Made by a program: the position numbers and the translations under genes
Notes under the pieces: generated by a model
Databases searched by the model: none
Told to the model about the DNA's origin: nothing
Seen by the model: only the letters and a program-made list of their open reading frames with translations
Shown: positions 25,610 through 34,599 of the stretch, one piece after another
How positions within the stretch are numbered: position 1 is the stretch's first letter
Layout of the letters: each line of letters begins with the position of its first letter
Source: Nitrospinia bacterium
Lineage (GTDB): Bacteria; Nitrospinota; Nitrospinia; Nitrospinales; JAJDAT01
Assembly: GCA_029261715.1 (NCBI GenBank)
Contig: JAJDAT010000047.1
Coordinates: 114,540-178,539 of the forward strand
Direction: 5' to 3'
DNA length: 64,000 nucleotides

Positions 25610-26328
25610 CGGTTGTGATTTTAGCCGCCGGCAAGGGGAAAAGAATGAAGTCCGATCTTCCAAAAGTTGTACATCCTCTTGGTTCGAAACCGCTCATGTC
25701 CTATATACTTAATGCGGTATTTTCTCTGAATCCGGATAGAATCGTCGCGGTTGTTGGTTATGAGGCAAATGTAGTTTCAGAAACTTTTCCCAATCCTAAG
25801 CTGGAATTTGTTGAACAAAGTGAGCTGTTGGGCACAGGACATGCTGTATTACAAACCCGCGATACTTTAAAAGAATTTTCAGGGAATGTGCTTATTCTTT
25901 GTGGCGATATGCCATTTATAAAGGCAGAAACGCTTAATCTTCTTATTGAAACTAGAATTAAATATGAATTGGCTTGTTCCTTACTCACCTTAAAAACACC
26001 AGAAAAACGTGATTTTGGCAGAATTATTAGAGATCCTAGTGGCAATGTAGAGAAAATTGTAGAAAACCGAGATGCTACCCCCGCCGAAAAAACTATTGAC
26101 GAATACAATGCAGGCGTTTATTGTTTTGAGAAAGAATGGTTATTTAAAGCTATTGAACGGCTAGATAATAACAATGCGCAAAGCGAATATTATTTAACGG
26201 ACGCTATTCAGTTCTACTATAATCGCCGAGCCCCCGTTCGGGTGGTTCAAACGGATAATGCCAAAGAACTTTTTGGCGTAAATTCGCAAGAAGATTTAAA
26301 ACAAGCCGAACGTTTATTGAACTCCTAA
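25591..26328 (+). CDS. GlmU-type N-acetylglucosamine-1-phosphate uridylyltransferase, N-terminal domain only
   Basis: A 245-residue nucleotidyltransferase that should make UDP-GlcNAc from GlcNAc-1-P and UTP. The active-site loop is intact: VVILAAGKGKRMKSDLPKVVHPLG has the Gly-rich stretch, the Arg and the Pro-Lys. QSELLGTGHAVLQ, LILCGDMPF and DEYNAGVYCFEKEWLF follow, as in GlmU. Normal GlmU is about 450 residues with a C-terminal left-handed beta-helix acetyltransferase; here the gene stops after the first domain. A separate GlmU-like gene 42 bp downstream has a beta-helix but altered active sites. Confidence 0.88.
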   Translation: MQRLPLAVVILAAGKGKRMKSDLPKVVHPLGSKPLMSYILNAVFSLNPDRIVAVVGYEANVVSETFPNPKLEFVEQSELLGTGHAVLQTRDTLKEFSGNVLILCGDMPFIKAETLNLLIETRIKYELACSLLTLKTPEKRDFGRIIRDPSGNVEKIVENRDATPAEKTIDEYNAGVYCFEKEWLFKAIERLDNNNAQSEYYLTDAIQFYYNRRAPVRVVQTDNAKELFGVNSQEDLKQAERLLNS

Positions 26329-26370
26329 AATTAATTAGGTTGTCTCTCCCTCAAAGAATTTAATCCGATC

Positions 26371-27573
26371 ATGAAAGCAATCATTTTAGCTGCTGGAAAA
26401 GGCGGCAATTTACTTCCGTTTTCTCAGACTCGACCAATCCCGCTGGTTAGCGTTGCGGGTACCGATATTTTTGATAATACGGTTGGCCTTTTGAAGAGTT
26501 CTGGAATCAACGATATTTTTGCTGTTGTTGGACATCAAAAAGAAAAGGTTATCGAACGGATAGGAGAGCATAGCCATAATGGTTTGAATATTCATTATTT
26601 GGAACAGAAAAAACTTGGCGAAATTGGGGTTGCAGTTTCTCAAGCAAAAAACAAGATTTCTCCTGGCGAGTATTTTATGCTTGTGTATGGTGATATTGTT
26701 GCCTCTTCCAACATTTTTAGCAAAATTCAGCAATCTTTTCATTCGTTTAAAAGCGCTGTTGCATCAATATGTTTGCCGCCTTCTAACGAAATGTTCGGCA
26801 ATGTGTTTTTAAACGCCCAAATGAAAATTACTCAAATTATTGAAAAACCTAAAAACAATGATTTAGGTAATTATGTCTTGGCTGGAGTGTATATTCTTCC
26901 ATCAAAATTTTTTAAAATCTTAGAAAAAAACCGATACTCGATGGAAAAATCCATTCGAGAGATGGCCCAAAAAGAAGGACTATGGGCTTCAATGTGGGAA
27001 GATGAATGGTTAGATATCGTTTATCCTTGGGAAATCCTTACGGCAAATCAAATATTGATGGATTCCTGGGAAGCCTCTTTAATTTCGAGTTCGGCCACTT
27101 TAGAGGGAAACGTAACTATGCAAGGGCCTGTTAGGATAGAAGATAATGTTGTCGTTAAAGCTGGCGCAGTTTTAGAGGGACCTTGTTCGATAGGTAAAGG
27201 GAGTTATATTGGCAACAATTCTCTAATTAGGAGTTATACCTCCTTGGGGGAAGGTTGTTCCGTAGGGTATGGCGTTGAAATGAAAAATTGCGTTGTTTTC
27301 AAAAATAGCAGAATTGGTAGATTGTCCTTTATTGGCGATAGCGTTCTTGGCGAGGAAGTAGATGTTGGAGCGGGGTCAATGACGGTTAACAGATCGACCG
27401 ATTGGTCTCCAGTTGAAGTGAAGCTAGGAAGAAAAAACTTTAAGACAGGCCAAACAAAATTAGGGGCCTTTGTTGGAGATGGAGTCATTATTGGAGCGGG
27501 GAATACGGTTGAACCTGGCACCATTATTCCTCCGGGAAAGAGTTTGCCTGCTTGCTATACTATTAAACGGTAA
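26371..27573 (+). CDS. GlmU-like sugar-1-phosphate nucleotidyltransferase/left-handed beta-helix protein with altered active sites
   Basis: A 400-residue protein: a nucleotidyltransferase fold (1-230) and a hexapeptide-repeat beta-helix (about 240-385). The layout resembles archaeal bifunctional GlmU. The nucleotidyltransferase loop reads LAAGKGGNLLPFSQTRPIPLV: the usual Arg after the glycines is Asn and the usual Pro-Lys is Pro-Ile. In the beta-helix the segment aligned with E. coli GlmU HLTYLGD reads RLSFIGD, so the catalytic His363 position is Arg. VGAGSMTVN and KLGAFVGDGVIIGAG show the helix is otherwise normal. Both activities are therefore in doubt. It lies between the N-domain GlmU and glmS and may complement or regulate them. 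Confidence 0.78.
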   Translation: MKAIILAAGKGGNLLPFSQTRPIPLVSVAGTDIFDNTVGLLKSSGINDIFAVVGHQKEKVIERIGEHSHNGLNIHYLEQKKLGEIGVAVSQAKNKISPGEYFMLVYGDIVASSNIFSKIQQSFHSFKSAVASICLPPSNEMFGNVFLNAQMKITQIIEKPKNNDLGNYVLAGVYILPSKFFKILEKNRYSMEKSIREMAQKEGLWASMWEDEWLDIVYPWEILTANQILMDSWEASLISSSATLEGNVTMQGPVRIEDNVVVKAGAVLEGPCSIGKGSYIGNNSLIRSYTSLGEGCSVGYGVEMKNCVVFKNSRIGRLSFIGDSVLGEEVDVGAGSMTVNRSTDWSPVEVKLGRKNFKTGQTKLGAFVGDGVIIGAGNTVEPGTIIPPGKSLPACYTIKR

Positions 27574-27605
27574 AAGTAAGATTTTAAGCAAAAGGTAAAA
27601 AACAT

Positions 27606-29426
27606 ATGTGCGGAATTAGCGGAGCAATTGGTTTGAAGGACGTTTCCAATGCTTTGTTTGAAAGTATTCGTAATTTGGAATATAGAGGGTACGACTCTTG
27701 TGGAGTAGCCCTTATTGAAAAGAAACGACTACTGGTAAAAAAGAATATTGGAGAAGTTGAATCGGTCTACCGCAAAGAGAATATATTGCGGCATAGATCA
27801 AATATTGGTATTGCTCATACTCGCTGGGCTACCCATGGTAGCGTTACAAAGGATAATACGCATCCCTTTCTTTCAAAATGTGGAAAGTTTGCTGTTGTTC
27901 ATAATGGCATTATTTCTAATTACCGATTATTGCGAGAGCAGTTGATCCGAGAAGGCTATCGCTTTCACTCTGAAACCGATAGCGAAGTCATTCCTCAGTT
28001 ATTGAGCAAGTTTTATGCGAAAGAGAAAAATATTGAACTAGCTCTTCGAAAGACGATGAACGTCTTGGAAGGAACTTTCGCGCTAGCATTTATCACGACT
28101 TATTTACCCGACCATATTTTTTGCGCTAAAAGAGAATCGCCATTGATGCTAGGGATTGCCGATGAAACTAAGTTCATTGGTTCCGATTTCAATTCCTTTA
28201 TTGATTTCACAAAAAATGCCGTAATTATCGAGGATGGTGAATACGCGGTAATTTCGAAAGACGGTTATATTGTAAAAAACTCAATAACCGGCGAGGAAGT
28301 TGCGAAAACCATTATGAAAATTGAATGGGATTCTGAAACTTCAAAAAAAGGCGGTTACCCTCATTATATGTTGAAGGAGATTTACGAACAGCCCCAAACA
28401 GTCCAGAATGCTCTAGATATCAGTGAAGATGATATAGCTGATCTTTCAAATATGATTTCCAAGGCAAGGCAAGCCTATTTAGTAGGCGTAGGCACGACAT
28501 TCTATGTCGCCAAATTTGGAAAATATACTTTGGCTAATTTAGCGGGACAATTTTTACCAACAGTAAGTTCCGACGAATTTATGAGTCTGGCGAATGTAGA
28601 TTCTAATGATTTCGTGTTGGCTGTTTCTCAATCGGGGGAGACTTATGATACGCTTTCGGCTTTGCGATATGCGAAATTGAATAAGTGTCCGACGGGGGCC
28701 ATTGTCAATGTTATGGGATCTACAATGGCTCGGTTAGTAGACAAAGTTATTTTACAAGGCTCAGGGCCGGAAATTTCTGTGATAAGCACCAAAGCGGCAA
28801 TTTCGCAAATGGCTATCCTGGTTAGAATAGGGCTTCATTTAGGAATAAAAAATAAGAAAATTTCGAAACAAACTTATAAAAAACATATGAAAGATTTACG
28901 GGAATTGCCCGAAATTATTCATGGGATTTTAAACGAAAGATCAGGGTTCATACACCGAATTGCTCACAGGTATTGCCAAGTTAAACACTGGCTATACTTA
29001 GGCAGAGGTATTTATTATCCAATTGCATTGGAATCTGCTCTGAAAATGAAAGAGGTTGCATACGTGCATGCAGAAGGAATGCCTGGTGGCTTCTTAAAGC
29101 ATGGAACGTTAGCGATGATTGACGAGAATATAAACTCTATTGTTTTTATGCCTCCAAAAGAAGATAAAAAGCTTTATGAGTCAACTTTGCATTGTGTTGA
29201 AGAAATCAGAGCCCGATCAGGTTTTGTTTTGGGAATACATTTTGATGCGCGAGGTAAAAATAAAGATTTGTTTAGTGAGGAGTTAATTCTTCCCTCTGTA
29301 TCCCCTGTCGTTGCTCCGTTTCTACAAGTAGTGATAGCTCAGCTACTTGCCTACTTTACAGGAACTTCTTTAAAAAGAAATGTTGATAAACCCCGCGCTT
29401 TAGCCAAATCAGTTACAGTTGGTTAA
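27606..29426 (+). CDS. glmS: Glutamine-fructose-6-phosphate aminotransferase (isomerizing)
   Basis: Makes glucosamine-6-phosphate from fructose-6-phosphate and glutamine, the entry to UDP-GlcNAc synthesis. The 606 residues are the usual length. Cys2 (MCGISGAIG) is the glutaminase nucleophile; RGYDSCGVAL, HTRWATHG and VVHNGIISNY complete that domain. Two SIS domains follow, with SQSGETYDTLSALRYAK, LGRGIYYPIALESALKMKEVAY and HAEGMPGGFLKHG, and the C-terminus KPRALAKSVTVG is the family signature. The gene lies only 32 bp after the GlmU-like gene, too close for a glmS ribozyme between them. Confidence 0.97.
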   Translation: MCGISGAIGLKDVSNALFESIRNLEYRGYDSCGVALIEKKRLLVKKNIGEVESVYRKENILRHRSNIGIAHTRWATHGSVTKDNTHPFLSKCGKFAVVHNGIISNYRLLREQLIREGYRFHSETDSEVIPQLLSKFYAKEKNIELALRKTMNVLEGTFALAFITTYLPDHIFCAKRESPLMLGIADETKFIGSDFNSFIDFTKNAVIIEDGEYAVISKDGYIVKNSITGEEVAKTIMKIEWDSETSKKGGYPHYMLKEIYEQPQTVQNALDISEDDIADLSNMISKARQAYLVGVGTTFYVAKFGKYTLANLAGQFLPTVSSDEFMSLANVDSNDFVLAVSQSGETYDTLSALRYAKLNKCPTGAIVNVMGSTMARLVDKVILQGSGPEISVISTKAAISQMAILVRIGLHLGIKNKKISKQTYKKHMKDLRELPEIIHGILNERSGFIHRIAHRYCQVKHWLYLGRGIYYPIALESALKMKEVAYVHAEGMPGGFLKHGTLAMIDENINSIVFMPPKEDKKLYESTLHCVEEIRARSGFVLGIHFDARGKNKDLFSEELILPSVSPVVAPFLQVVIAQLLAYFTGTSLKRNVDKPRALAKSVTVG

Positions 29427-29457
29427 TCCGCGTATAGATAAGTTGAGATAGGAAAAT

Positions 29458-30801
29458 ATGAATACTGTTCTGACCGTAGCCGGTTCTGATCCTTGTGGGG
29501 GAGCGGGCGTTCCCGTTGACCTTAAAACTTTTTCAGCTTATCGCGTTTATGGGTATTCAGCGATATCGGCGATAGTTGCGCAAAACACGCAAGGCGTTAA
29601 TGCTTCAACGCCTGTTGCTTTAGATTTTTTGAAGGCTCAAATAGAAGCGGTTTTTTCGGATACAAGGCCATTAGCGACCAAAACAGGAATGCTGGCGACG
29701 GAAGAATCTATCAAAGCAGTTAGCGCTATATTTAAAAAAAACCGAGTTAAAAACTTAGTTGTTGATCCGGTAATTAAGTCTTCAAATGGAAAAGTTCTTT
29801 TGACTTCGAAAGGAGTAGAAGAGTTAAAACTAAGTTTACTTCCGTTAGCATTATTAGTAACTCCCAATATTCCTGAGGCGGAAGTTCTTTCTGGAATTAA
29901 AATAAAAACAAATGCTGATAAAAAGCGAGCCGCAAAAAAGATTTTGGGGTTTGGAGTGAAAGCTGTTTTGATTAAAGGAGGACATGGAACAAAAAATGCG
30001 GATGACTTCTTGTTTGACGGGAAAAAAGTCCATAATTTTCCAGCTCCTAAATTAATTAAAAAGAATATCCATGGTACGGGTTGCGTACTATCCGCAGCAA
30101 TTACAGCGGGACTTGCTCAAAAGTTAGATTTGGTTTCTGCAGTAGAAAAAGCGAAAGGTTTTATAATTCAATCTATGGGTAGAGCAATAGATCCAGGAAG
30201 TGGCGATCTTGTTTTAGAGCCTTTAAATGGTTTGTATGCAGAAGCAGAAAAACACAGACTTATGCAAAAGGCTTTGCATTTTATTCAAACCTTGAAAGAA
30301 AATAAGATTGGCGGATTGATTCCCGAAGTTCAATCAAACCTAGGCTTAGCTATAGAAAACGCTAGAGGGCTGAATGATGTTATTGGTATTCCGGGAAGAA
30401 TTGTTAGAAATGGAGACGATGCATATACGGTTTCTCCTCCTATGTTTGGAGGGTCTCGCCACGTAGCCGATATTGTTTTAACGGTTATGACTCATGATTC
30501 AACAAAACGCGCTGTAATGAACATCAAATATTCAGATCAACTTTTGGATATTTGTAAAAAATTAAAATATAAAATTGCTTCCTTTGATCGAGCGGACGAA
30601 CCCAAAAAAGTTAAAGCTTTAGAAGGATCTTCTTTAGAATGGGGAACCGATAAGGCGATTCGAGATTTTGGAAGCGTTCCCGATATTGTTTTTGATCTTG
30701 GCGGATTTGGGAAAGAAGAAATGATCCGCGTAATAGCAAACGACTGCAACGATCTGCTTGAAAGAATCCTCAAAATCAACCTCATGGCCAAAAAACTTTA
30801 G
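29458..30801 (+). CDS. Bifunctional hydroxymethylpyrimidine kinase ThiD / thiamine-phosphate synthase ThiN
   Basis: A 447-residue fusion for thiamine synthesis. Residues 1-255 are ThiD (HMP and HMP-phosphate kinase): TVAGSDPCGGAGVPVDLKTFSA, VDPVIKSSNGKVLL, VTPNIPEAEVL and the anion-hole motif HGTGCVLSAAI. Residues about 265-445 are ThiN-type thiamine-phosphate synthase (LIPEVQSNLGLAIENARGLNDV, GIPGRIVR, DIVFDLGGFGKEEM), which replaces ThiE. The substrate loop has GAGVPVD where canonical ThiD has GAGIQAD. It starts 31 bp after glmS, so it is probably the last gene of that operon. A second, canonical ThiD lies at 49.8 kb. Confidence 0.9.
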   Translation: MNTVLTVAGSDPCGGAGVPVDLKTFSAYRVYGYSAISAIVAQNTQGVNASTPVALDFLKAQIEAVFSDTRPLATKTGMLATEESIKAVSAIFKKNRVKNLVVDPVIKSSNGKVLLTSKGVEELKLSLLPLALLVTPNIPEAEVLSGIKIKTNADKKRAAKKILGFGVKAVLIKGGHGTKNADDFLFDGKKVHNFPAPKLIKKNIHGTGCVLSAAITAGLAQKLDLVSAVEKAKGFIIQSMGRAIDPGSGDLVLEPLNGLYAEAEKHRLMQKALHFIQTLKENKIGGLIPEVQSNLGLAIENARGLNDVIGIPGRIVRNGDDAYTVSPPMFGGSRHVADIVLTVMTHDSTKRAVMNIKYSDQLLDICKKLKYKIASFDRADEPKKVKALEGSSLEWGTDKAIRDFGSVPDIVFDLGGFGKEEMIRVIANDCNDLLERILKINLMAKKL

Positions 30802-31066
30802 TCGGCTTTTAGTTTTACCTTCCCCGTTAGCTAATCCACTCCTAGTTATATTTTACGCTTTTATTTCTAAAGGAGACTAGTCTTAAATCATTGTTTTGAT
30901 GAGTGCTTTAGGTTCTGGCTGAGAAAATGTTGTTACGCTTTGGTTACAATTCATATTTCTGGCGTTAAATTATATACAATAAAGCATCGAAAAAATTTAA
31001 GATTAATTTAAGGCCAAATTTCTGGTCACCGTCGGAATTTCTGAGTCCAGATTAAAGATTATATCT

Positions 31067-32656
31067 ATGAAAACTACAATAGATGAATATCCAAATAAAG
31101 TTTTAATCGTTGAGGATGAAGCTTTAGTCGCGTTGGAAATAGAAAAAAACTTGGAAAAAAACGGTTTCACTGTTGTTTCAAATATAGCTTATGGAGAGAA
31201 AGTCTTAGATGAAATAAATCTGCACAATCCTGATGTTGTGCTAATGGATATTAAGCTTAAAGGAGAAATTTCCGGTCTAACGGCTGCTGAAATAGTCAAC
31301 AAGGAAAAAGATATACCAATTATCTTTTTGACGGCGTACTCAGACGCGAAGACTATTGAAAAAGTTAAAGAAGTTGGGGCTTATGGATATATCGTGAAAC
31401 CGTTTCATGAGCAGGAATTAAAAGTCGCTTTAGAAATGGGATTATATAAATTCTCTTCAGAGCGTAAAGCCCGAATGAAAGAAAAAAGTTTTCTTCAGTT
31501 TTCCGATCAAATTGAGGACGCTTTTATTATTTCTGATAAAGGCGGTAAGAAAATTCTTTTTGCTAGTAAAGGATTTGAAAAAGTTTTTGGAAGGAGCCAG
31601 GAGAGCTTTATTCAAGATTGCGAATCCTTCTTAGATCTTATATATAAAGAAGATCTTGAACGATTTAAAGAATTCCAAAGCTCAGGAGGGAGGGGTGTTT
31701 CTTCTTTAGAGGTTGAATATCGAATCTTGTTACCAGATGAATCTTTACGATGGGTTGTTACGCGAGTGTTTCCAGTTGAGGAAGATAATTCAGAAAACCG
31801 AAATGTTATGGTTACCGTTTCTTCAGATATAACAAGGAAAAAACAAGCCGACATTAATTTTAAGCATCAAATTGATTTTATAGGTGATCAATTGGTTTTA
31901 AAAAATCTGGATTTGAGATTGAAGGAAAATAAAATCGAAGAACTAATAAAAGAAAAAAGAGACGTTTTATCTAATGTGTCCCATGAGTTTAAAACCCCAT
32001 TAAACGCAATTTTGGGGTATGGGCAATTATTGGAAAGCGATAGTTTAAATAACTGGACGTTTGAGCAAAAAGAACACTTGGATCATATTTTAAAGGCTGG
32101 GCACAATTTACTAAACCTGATAGAAAAAGTTTTGGGATTTTCAAAAGTAGACTCTGGTGATATTCCTGTTTCAATAAAAAGCGTTCATTTGAATCGATTA
32201 ATTAGCGACTTGATAAATCAATACGATTCAAAGGCTAAGAACAGGGAGATACAAATTATTAATAAAGTTTCTACAAAAAAAGACTTTTTTGTTTTATCAG
32301 ATCCATTACTTTTAAAACAAGTTTTCATGAATTTGATTTCTAATGCTATTAAGTTTACCAATGTTCAGGGAACGGTTGAAGTTTATAGCGAAGTAGAAGA
32401 AAGCCTTTTACGGGTAACTATTTTTGATACGGGTTGTGGTATTCCTAAGGATAAACTCGAAGTTGTTTTTGACCCATTAGTTCGTGTTGGAAAAGATTTG
32501 TATAATCCCGATAACAAAGGTCTAGGTCTTGCCGTTACAAAAAGTTTGATCGAGCTAATGAATGGAACGATCTCAGTGCAGAGTGAATTGAATGTTGGAA
32601 GCCGCTTTTCTGTCGAGTTGCCTTTAGATAAAATAATTGAATTAGAGATCAATTAA
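31067..32656 (+). CDS. Response regulator-PAS-histidine kinase hybrid
   Basis: A 529-residue soluble signalling protein with the receiver domain first. REC is at residues 11-125 with phospho-acceptor Asp61 (VVLMDIKLKG) and Lys111. A PAS domain follows (about 145-260, EDAFIISDKGGKKILFASKGF), then a short coiled coil and a HisKA kinase: His306 in SNVSHEFKTPLNA, N-box FMNLISNAIKFT, and glycine boxes DTGCGIP and GLGLAVTKSL. No membrane helix is seen, so it acts in the cytoplasm, probably receiving phosphate from another kinase. It converges with a second kinase gene. No output regulator is adjacent. Confidence 0.9.
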   Translation: MKTTIDEYPNKVLIVEDEALVALEIEKNLEKNGFTVVSNIAYGEKVLDEINLHNPDVVLMDIKLKGEISGLTAAEIVNKEKDIPIIFLTAYSDAKTIEKVKEVGAYGYIVKPFHEQELKVALEMGLYKFSSERKARMKEKSFLQFSDQIEDAFIISDKGGKKILFASKGFEKVFGRSQESFIQDCESFLDLIYKEDLERFKEFQSSGGRGVSSLEVEYRILLPDESLRWVVTRVFPVEEDNSENRNVMVTVSSDITRKKQADINFKHQIDFIGDQLVLKNLDLRLKENKIEELIKEKRDVLSNVSHEFKTPLNAILGYGQLLESDSLNNWTFEQKEHLDHILKAGHNLLNLIEKVLGFSKVDSGDIPVSIKSVHLNRLISDLINQYDSKAKNREIQIINKVSTKKDFFVLSDPLLLKQVFMNLISNAIKFTNVQGTVEVYSEVEESLLRVTIFDTGCGIPKDKLEVVFDPLVRVGKDLYNPDNKGLGLAVTKSLIELMNGTISVQSELNVGSRFSVELPLDKIIELEIN

Positions 32657-32741
32657 ATTCTTTCCTTAGATGCCAAAGGTTTTATCAATCTATATTCTCC
32701 CGCCTAATATTTGAAATGAAATTGTTTAGATACTTTTATTT

Positions 32742-34553
32742 CTAAAAAACAATTTTAAATTTAGCTCCATCATTTTTATCTAAAGCAATCGTTCCTTCTA
32801 ATTGGGATTCAACCAAGAGAGATACTACTTTTAACCCCATAGAGTCGTTATCTTCTAGACAAAAACTTTCTGGAAACCCCACCCCATTGTCGGAGACGAT
32901 TAATTTTGTCTTTCCTGTATTAGTATTTAAAACACGAATTTTTATTTGATTGTTCTGGTTTTTTTTAAAAGCGTATTTTAACGAATTTGAGACTAATTCA
33001 TTGATTATTAATCCACAGTAAATTGATTTGTCAAAATCAAATGATTTAATGTGAACTTGTACATCCAGAGAAATATTTAAGTCGTTTGATCCATAAATTT
33101 TAAGTAATTGGTTAATTAAGGTGTATATGTATTTTTCGATATCGATCTCGGAAAAATTGTCAGATTCTAAAATACGTTCGTGCACTAAAGCCATTGAAAG
33201 CACTCTGTTTTGGCTTTCCCGCAGTATATTTAAAAGTTGAGGGTCTCTAACGTTTTCTTCTTGCAAATGTAAAAGCCCAGATACCACCTGTAGGTTGTTT
33301 TTTATCCGATGGTGAAGTTCTTTTAGAAGGATTTCTTTTTCTAAAAGAGACTTTTTAAGGTTTTCCTCTAAAGTCTTAAAATTAGTTATGTCCGCGATAG
33401 TGCCAATGTAACCTATGGCTTTTCCGTTGTCATTTTTTTCAAATATTGTTCGCCCCAACACTTCTGTCATTTTTTCTTCTGGGGCTAAATACCGACATTC
33501 ACATTTAAAGTTATTAAGTTCTTTTACGGCATTGCCCCATTCAGATGAAAAACTTTCTTTGTCGCTCGGGTGAATATTTTTTAGCCAATTTTTACCAAAT
33601 GCATTTTGAGGCGAAACCCCAATAATCTCGGAACATTGGTTGTTGATATATAGGCAATTCCCATCTAAATCAGAGCGCCAAATGCCGATAGGCGAAGTTA
33701 GTGTTAGATCGTGAAACAATTCATTGCTTTCGTTTAATCGTTCCTTTTTAGTTTTTAGTTGTTCCACCATTTTGATGAACGAAGAAACAAGTTTCCCTAA
33801 TTCATCTGTACCAGGTTTTGGAAATGTGAATTTGTTTTCTCCTTTTCCAAATTTCTCTGCGATTTCAGAAAGTCTAACTATCGTTTTTTTAAGACCGCTT
33901 GATAAAGTAAATGCAAATAACAAGCTTCCTAAAAGAATGAATAGTATAAGAAGAGCAAAAAGTTTAATGTTTTTTTTGTCAGCTTGATATTTCAAGCCGG
34001 AAATTATAGATTTAACAATTTCGGTGTCAGAAGGTTCCAGGTCTAAAGAATAGATAAGTCTAAGAAAACCTAATTTGTCGTCTTCTAAATAAATAGGGCA
34101 AGAAATTACGATTTGGCCGTCCATTTCTATTACTTTACGAGCTTGAGGAGACGATATTTCGCTAATAGTTGCAGCTTCTAAAGTTTGATCAAAAGCTAAT
34201 AAATCGTTCGATCCTCCGTGGATCAATTTACCGTTTTTATCGAAAACATAAGCTGTTTTTACGTGAGGATCGTTTTTAACCGCCTTAAGTAGATAAAAAA
34301 TATTTTCCGTGTCGAGATTATAAAGTGGATTGACTAGCTCTTCGGATAAAAATTTGGCGGTGGATTGTCCCCTATTTTTAAAGTATTTCGAAAAAGATTT
34401 TTTCAGAGAAGTAGGTTTGAAGGTATTTGTATCATTAAAAAAAAAGTCAAATTGGTAATAGAAAAACAGGGATATTATTAAAAAGATGATGAGGGTAAAA
34501 GTTAATAGGCTTAAAGAAAACTTTAATTGTAGGCTTGATCTCAATTTTGACAT
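32742..34553 (-). CDS. Membrane sensor histidine kinase (HisKA_2 type)
   Basis: A 603-residue kinase. TM1 is at about residues 12-33, then a periplasmic Cache-like sensor, TM2 (198-217), a HAMP domain (about 220-270), a PAS domain (about 280-390, GIWRSDLDGNCLYINNQCSEIIG) and a HisKA_2 dimerisation domain with KELHHRIKNNLQVVSGLLHLQ (His414/415). The ATP domain has ELVSNSLKYAF and DNGVGFPE and ends near GLKVVSLLVES. HisKA_2 kinases often act on single-domain or stress-response regulators. It lies 46 bp after a dehydrogenase gene on the same strand. The hybrid kinase that converges on it is a possible partner. Confidence 0.9.
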   Translation of the reverse strand: MSKLRSSLQLKFSLSLLTFTLIIFLIISLFFYYQFDFFFNDTNTFKPTSLKKSFSKYFKNRGQSTAKFLSEELVNPLYNLDTENIFYLLKAVKNDPHVKTAYVFDKNGKLIHGGSNDLLAFDQTLEAATISEISSPQARKVIEMDGQIVISCPIYLEDDKLGFLRLIYSLDLEPSDTEIVKSIISGLKYQADKKNIKLFALLILFILLGSLLFAFTLSSGLKKTIVRLSEIAEKFGKGENKFTFPKPGTDELGKLVSSFIKMVEQLKTKKERLNESNELFHDLTLTSPIGIWRSDLDGNCLYINNQCSEIIGVSPQNAFGKNWLKNIHPSDKESFSSEWGNAVKELNNFKCECRYLAPEEKMTEVLGRTIFEKNDNGKAIGYIGTIADITNFKTLEENLKKSLLEKEILLKELHHRIKNNLQVVSGLLHLQEENVRDPQLLNILRESQNRVLSMALVHERILESDNFSEIDIEKYIYTLINQLLKIYGSNDLNISLDVQVHIKSFDFDKSIYCGLIINELVSNSLKYAFKKNQNNQIKIRVLNTNTGKTKLIVSDNGVGFPESFCLEDNDSMGLKVVSLLVESQLEGTIALDKNDGAKFKIVF

Positions 34554-34599
34554 TGCGGAGAGAGTAAAATATTTAGCGGTTGCTAAAGAGCGCTGTAAT

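Noticed and set aside
27574..27605. Possible glmS ribozyme upstream of glmS
   Set aside because: The 32-bp gap is far too short for the ribozyme, which needs about 150 bases or more.
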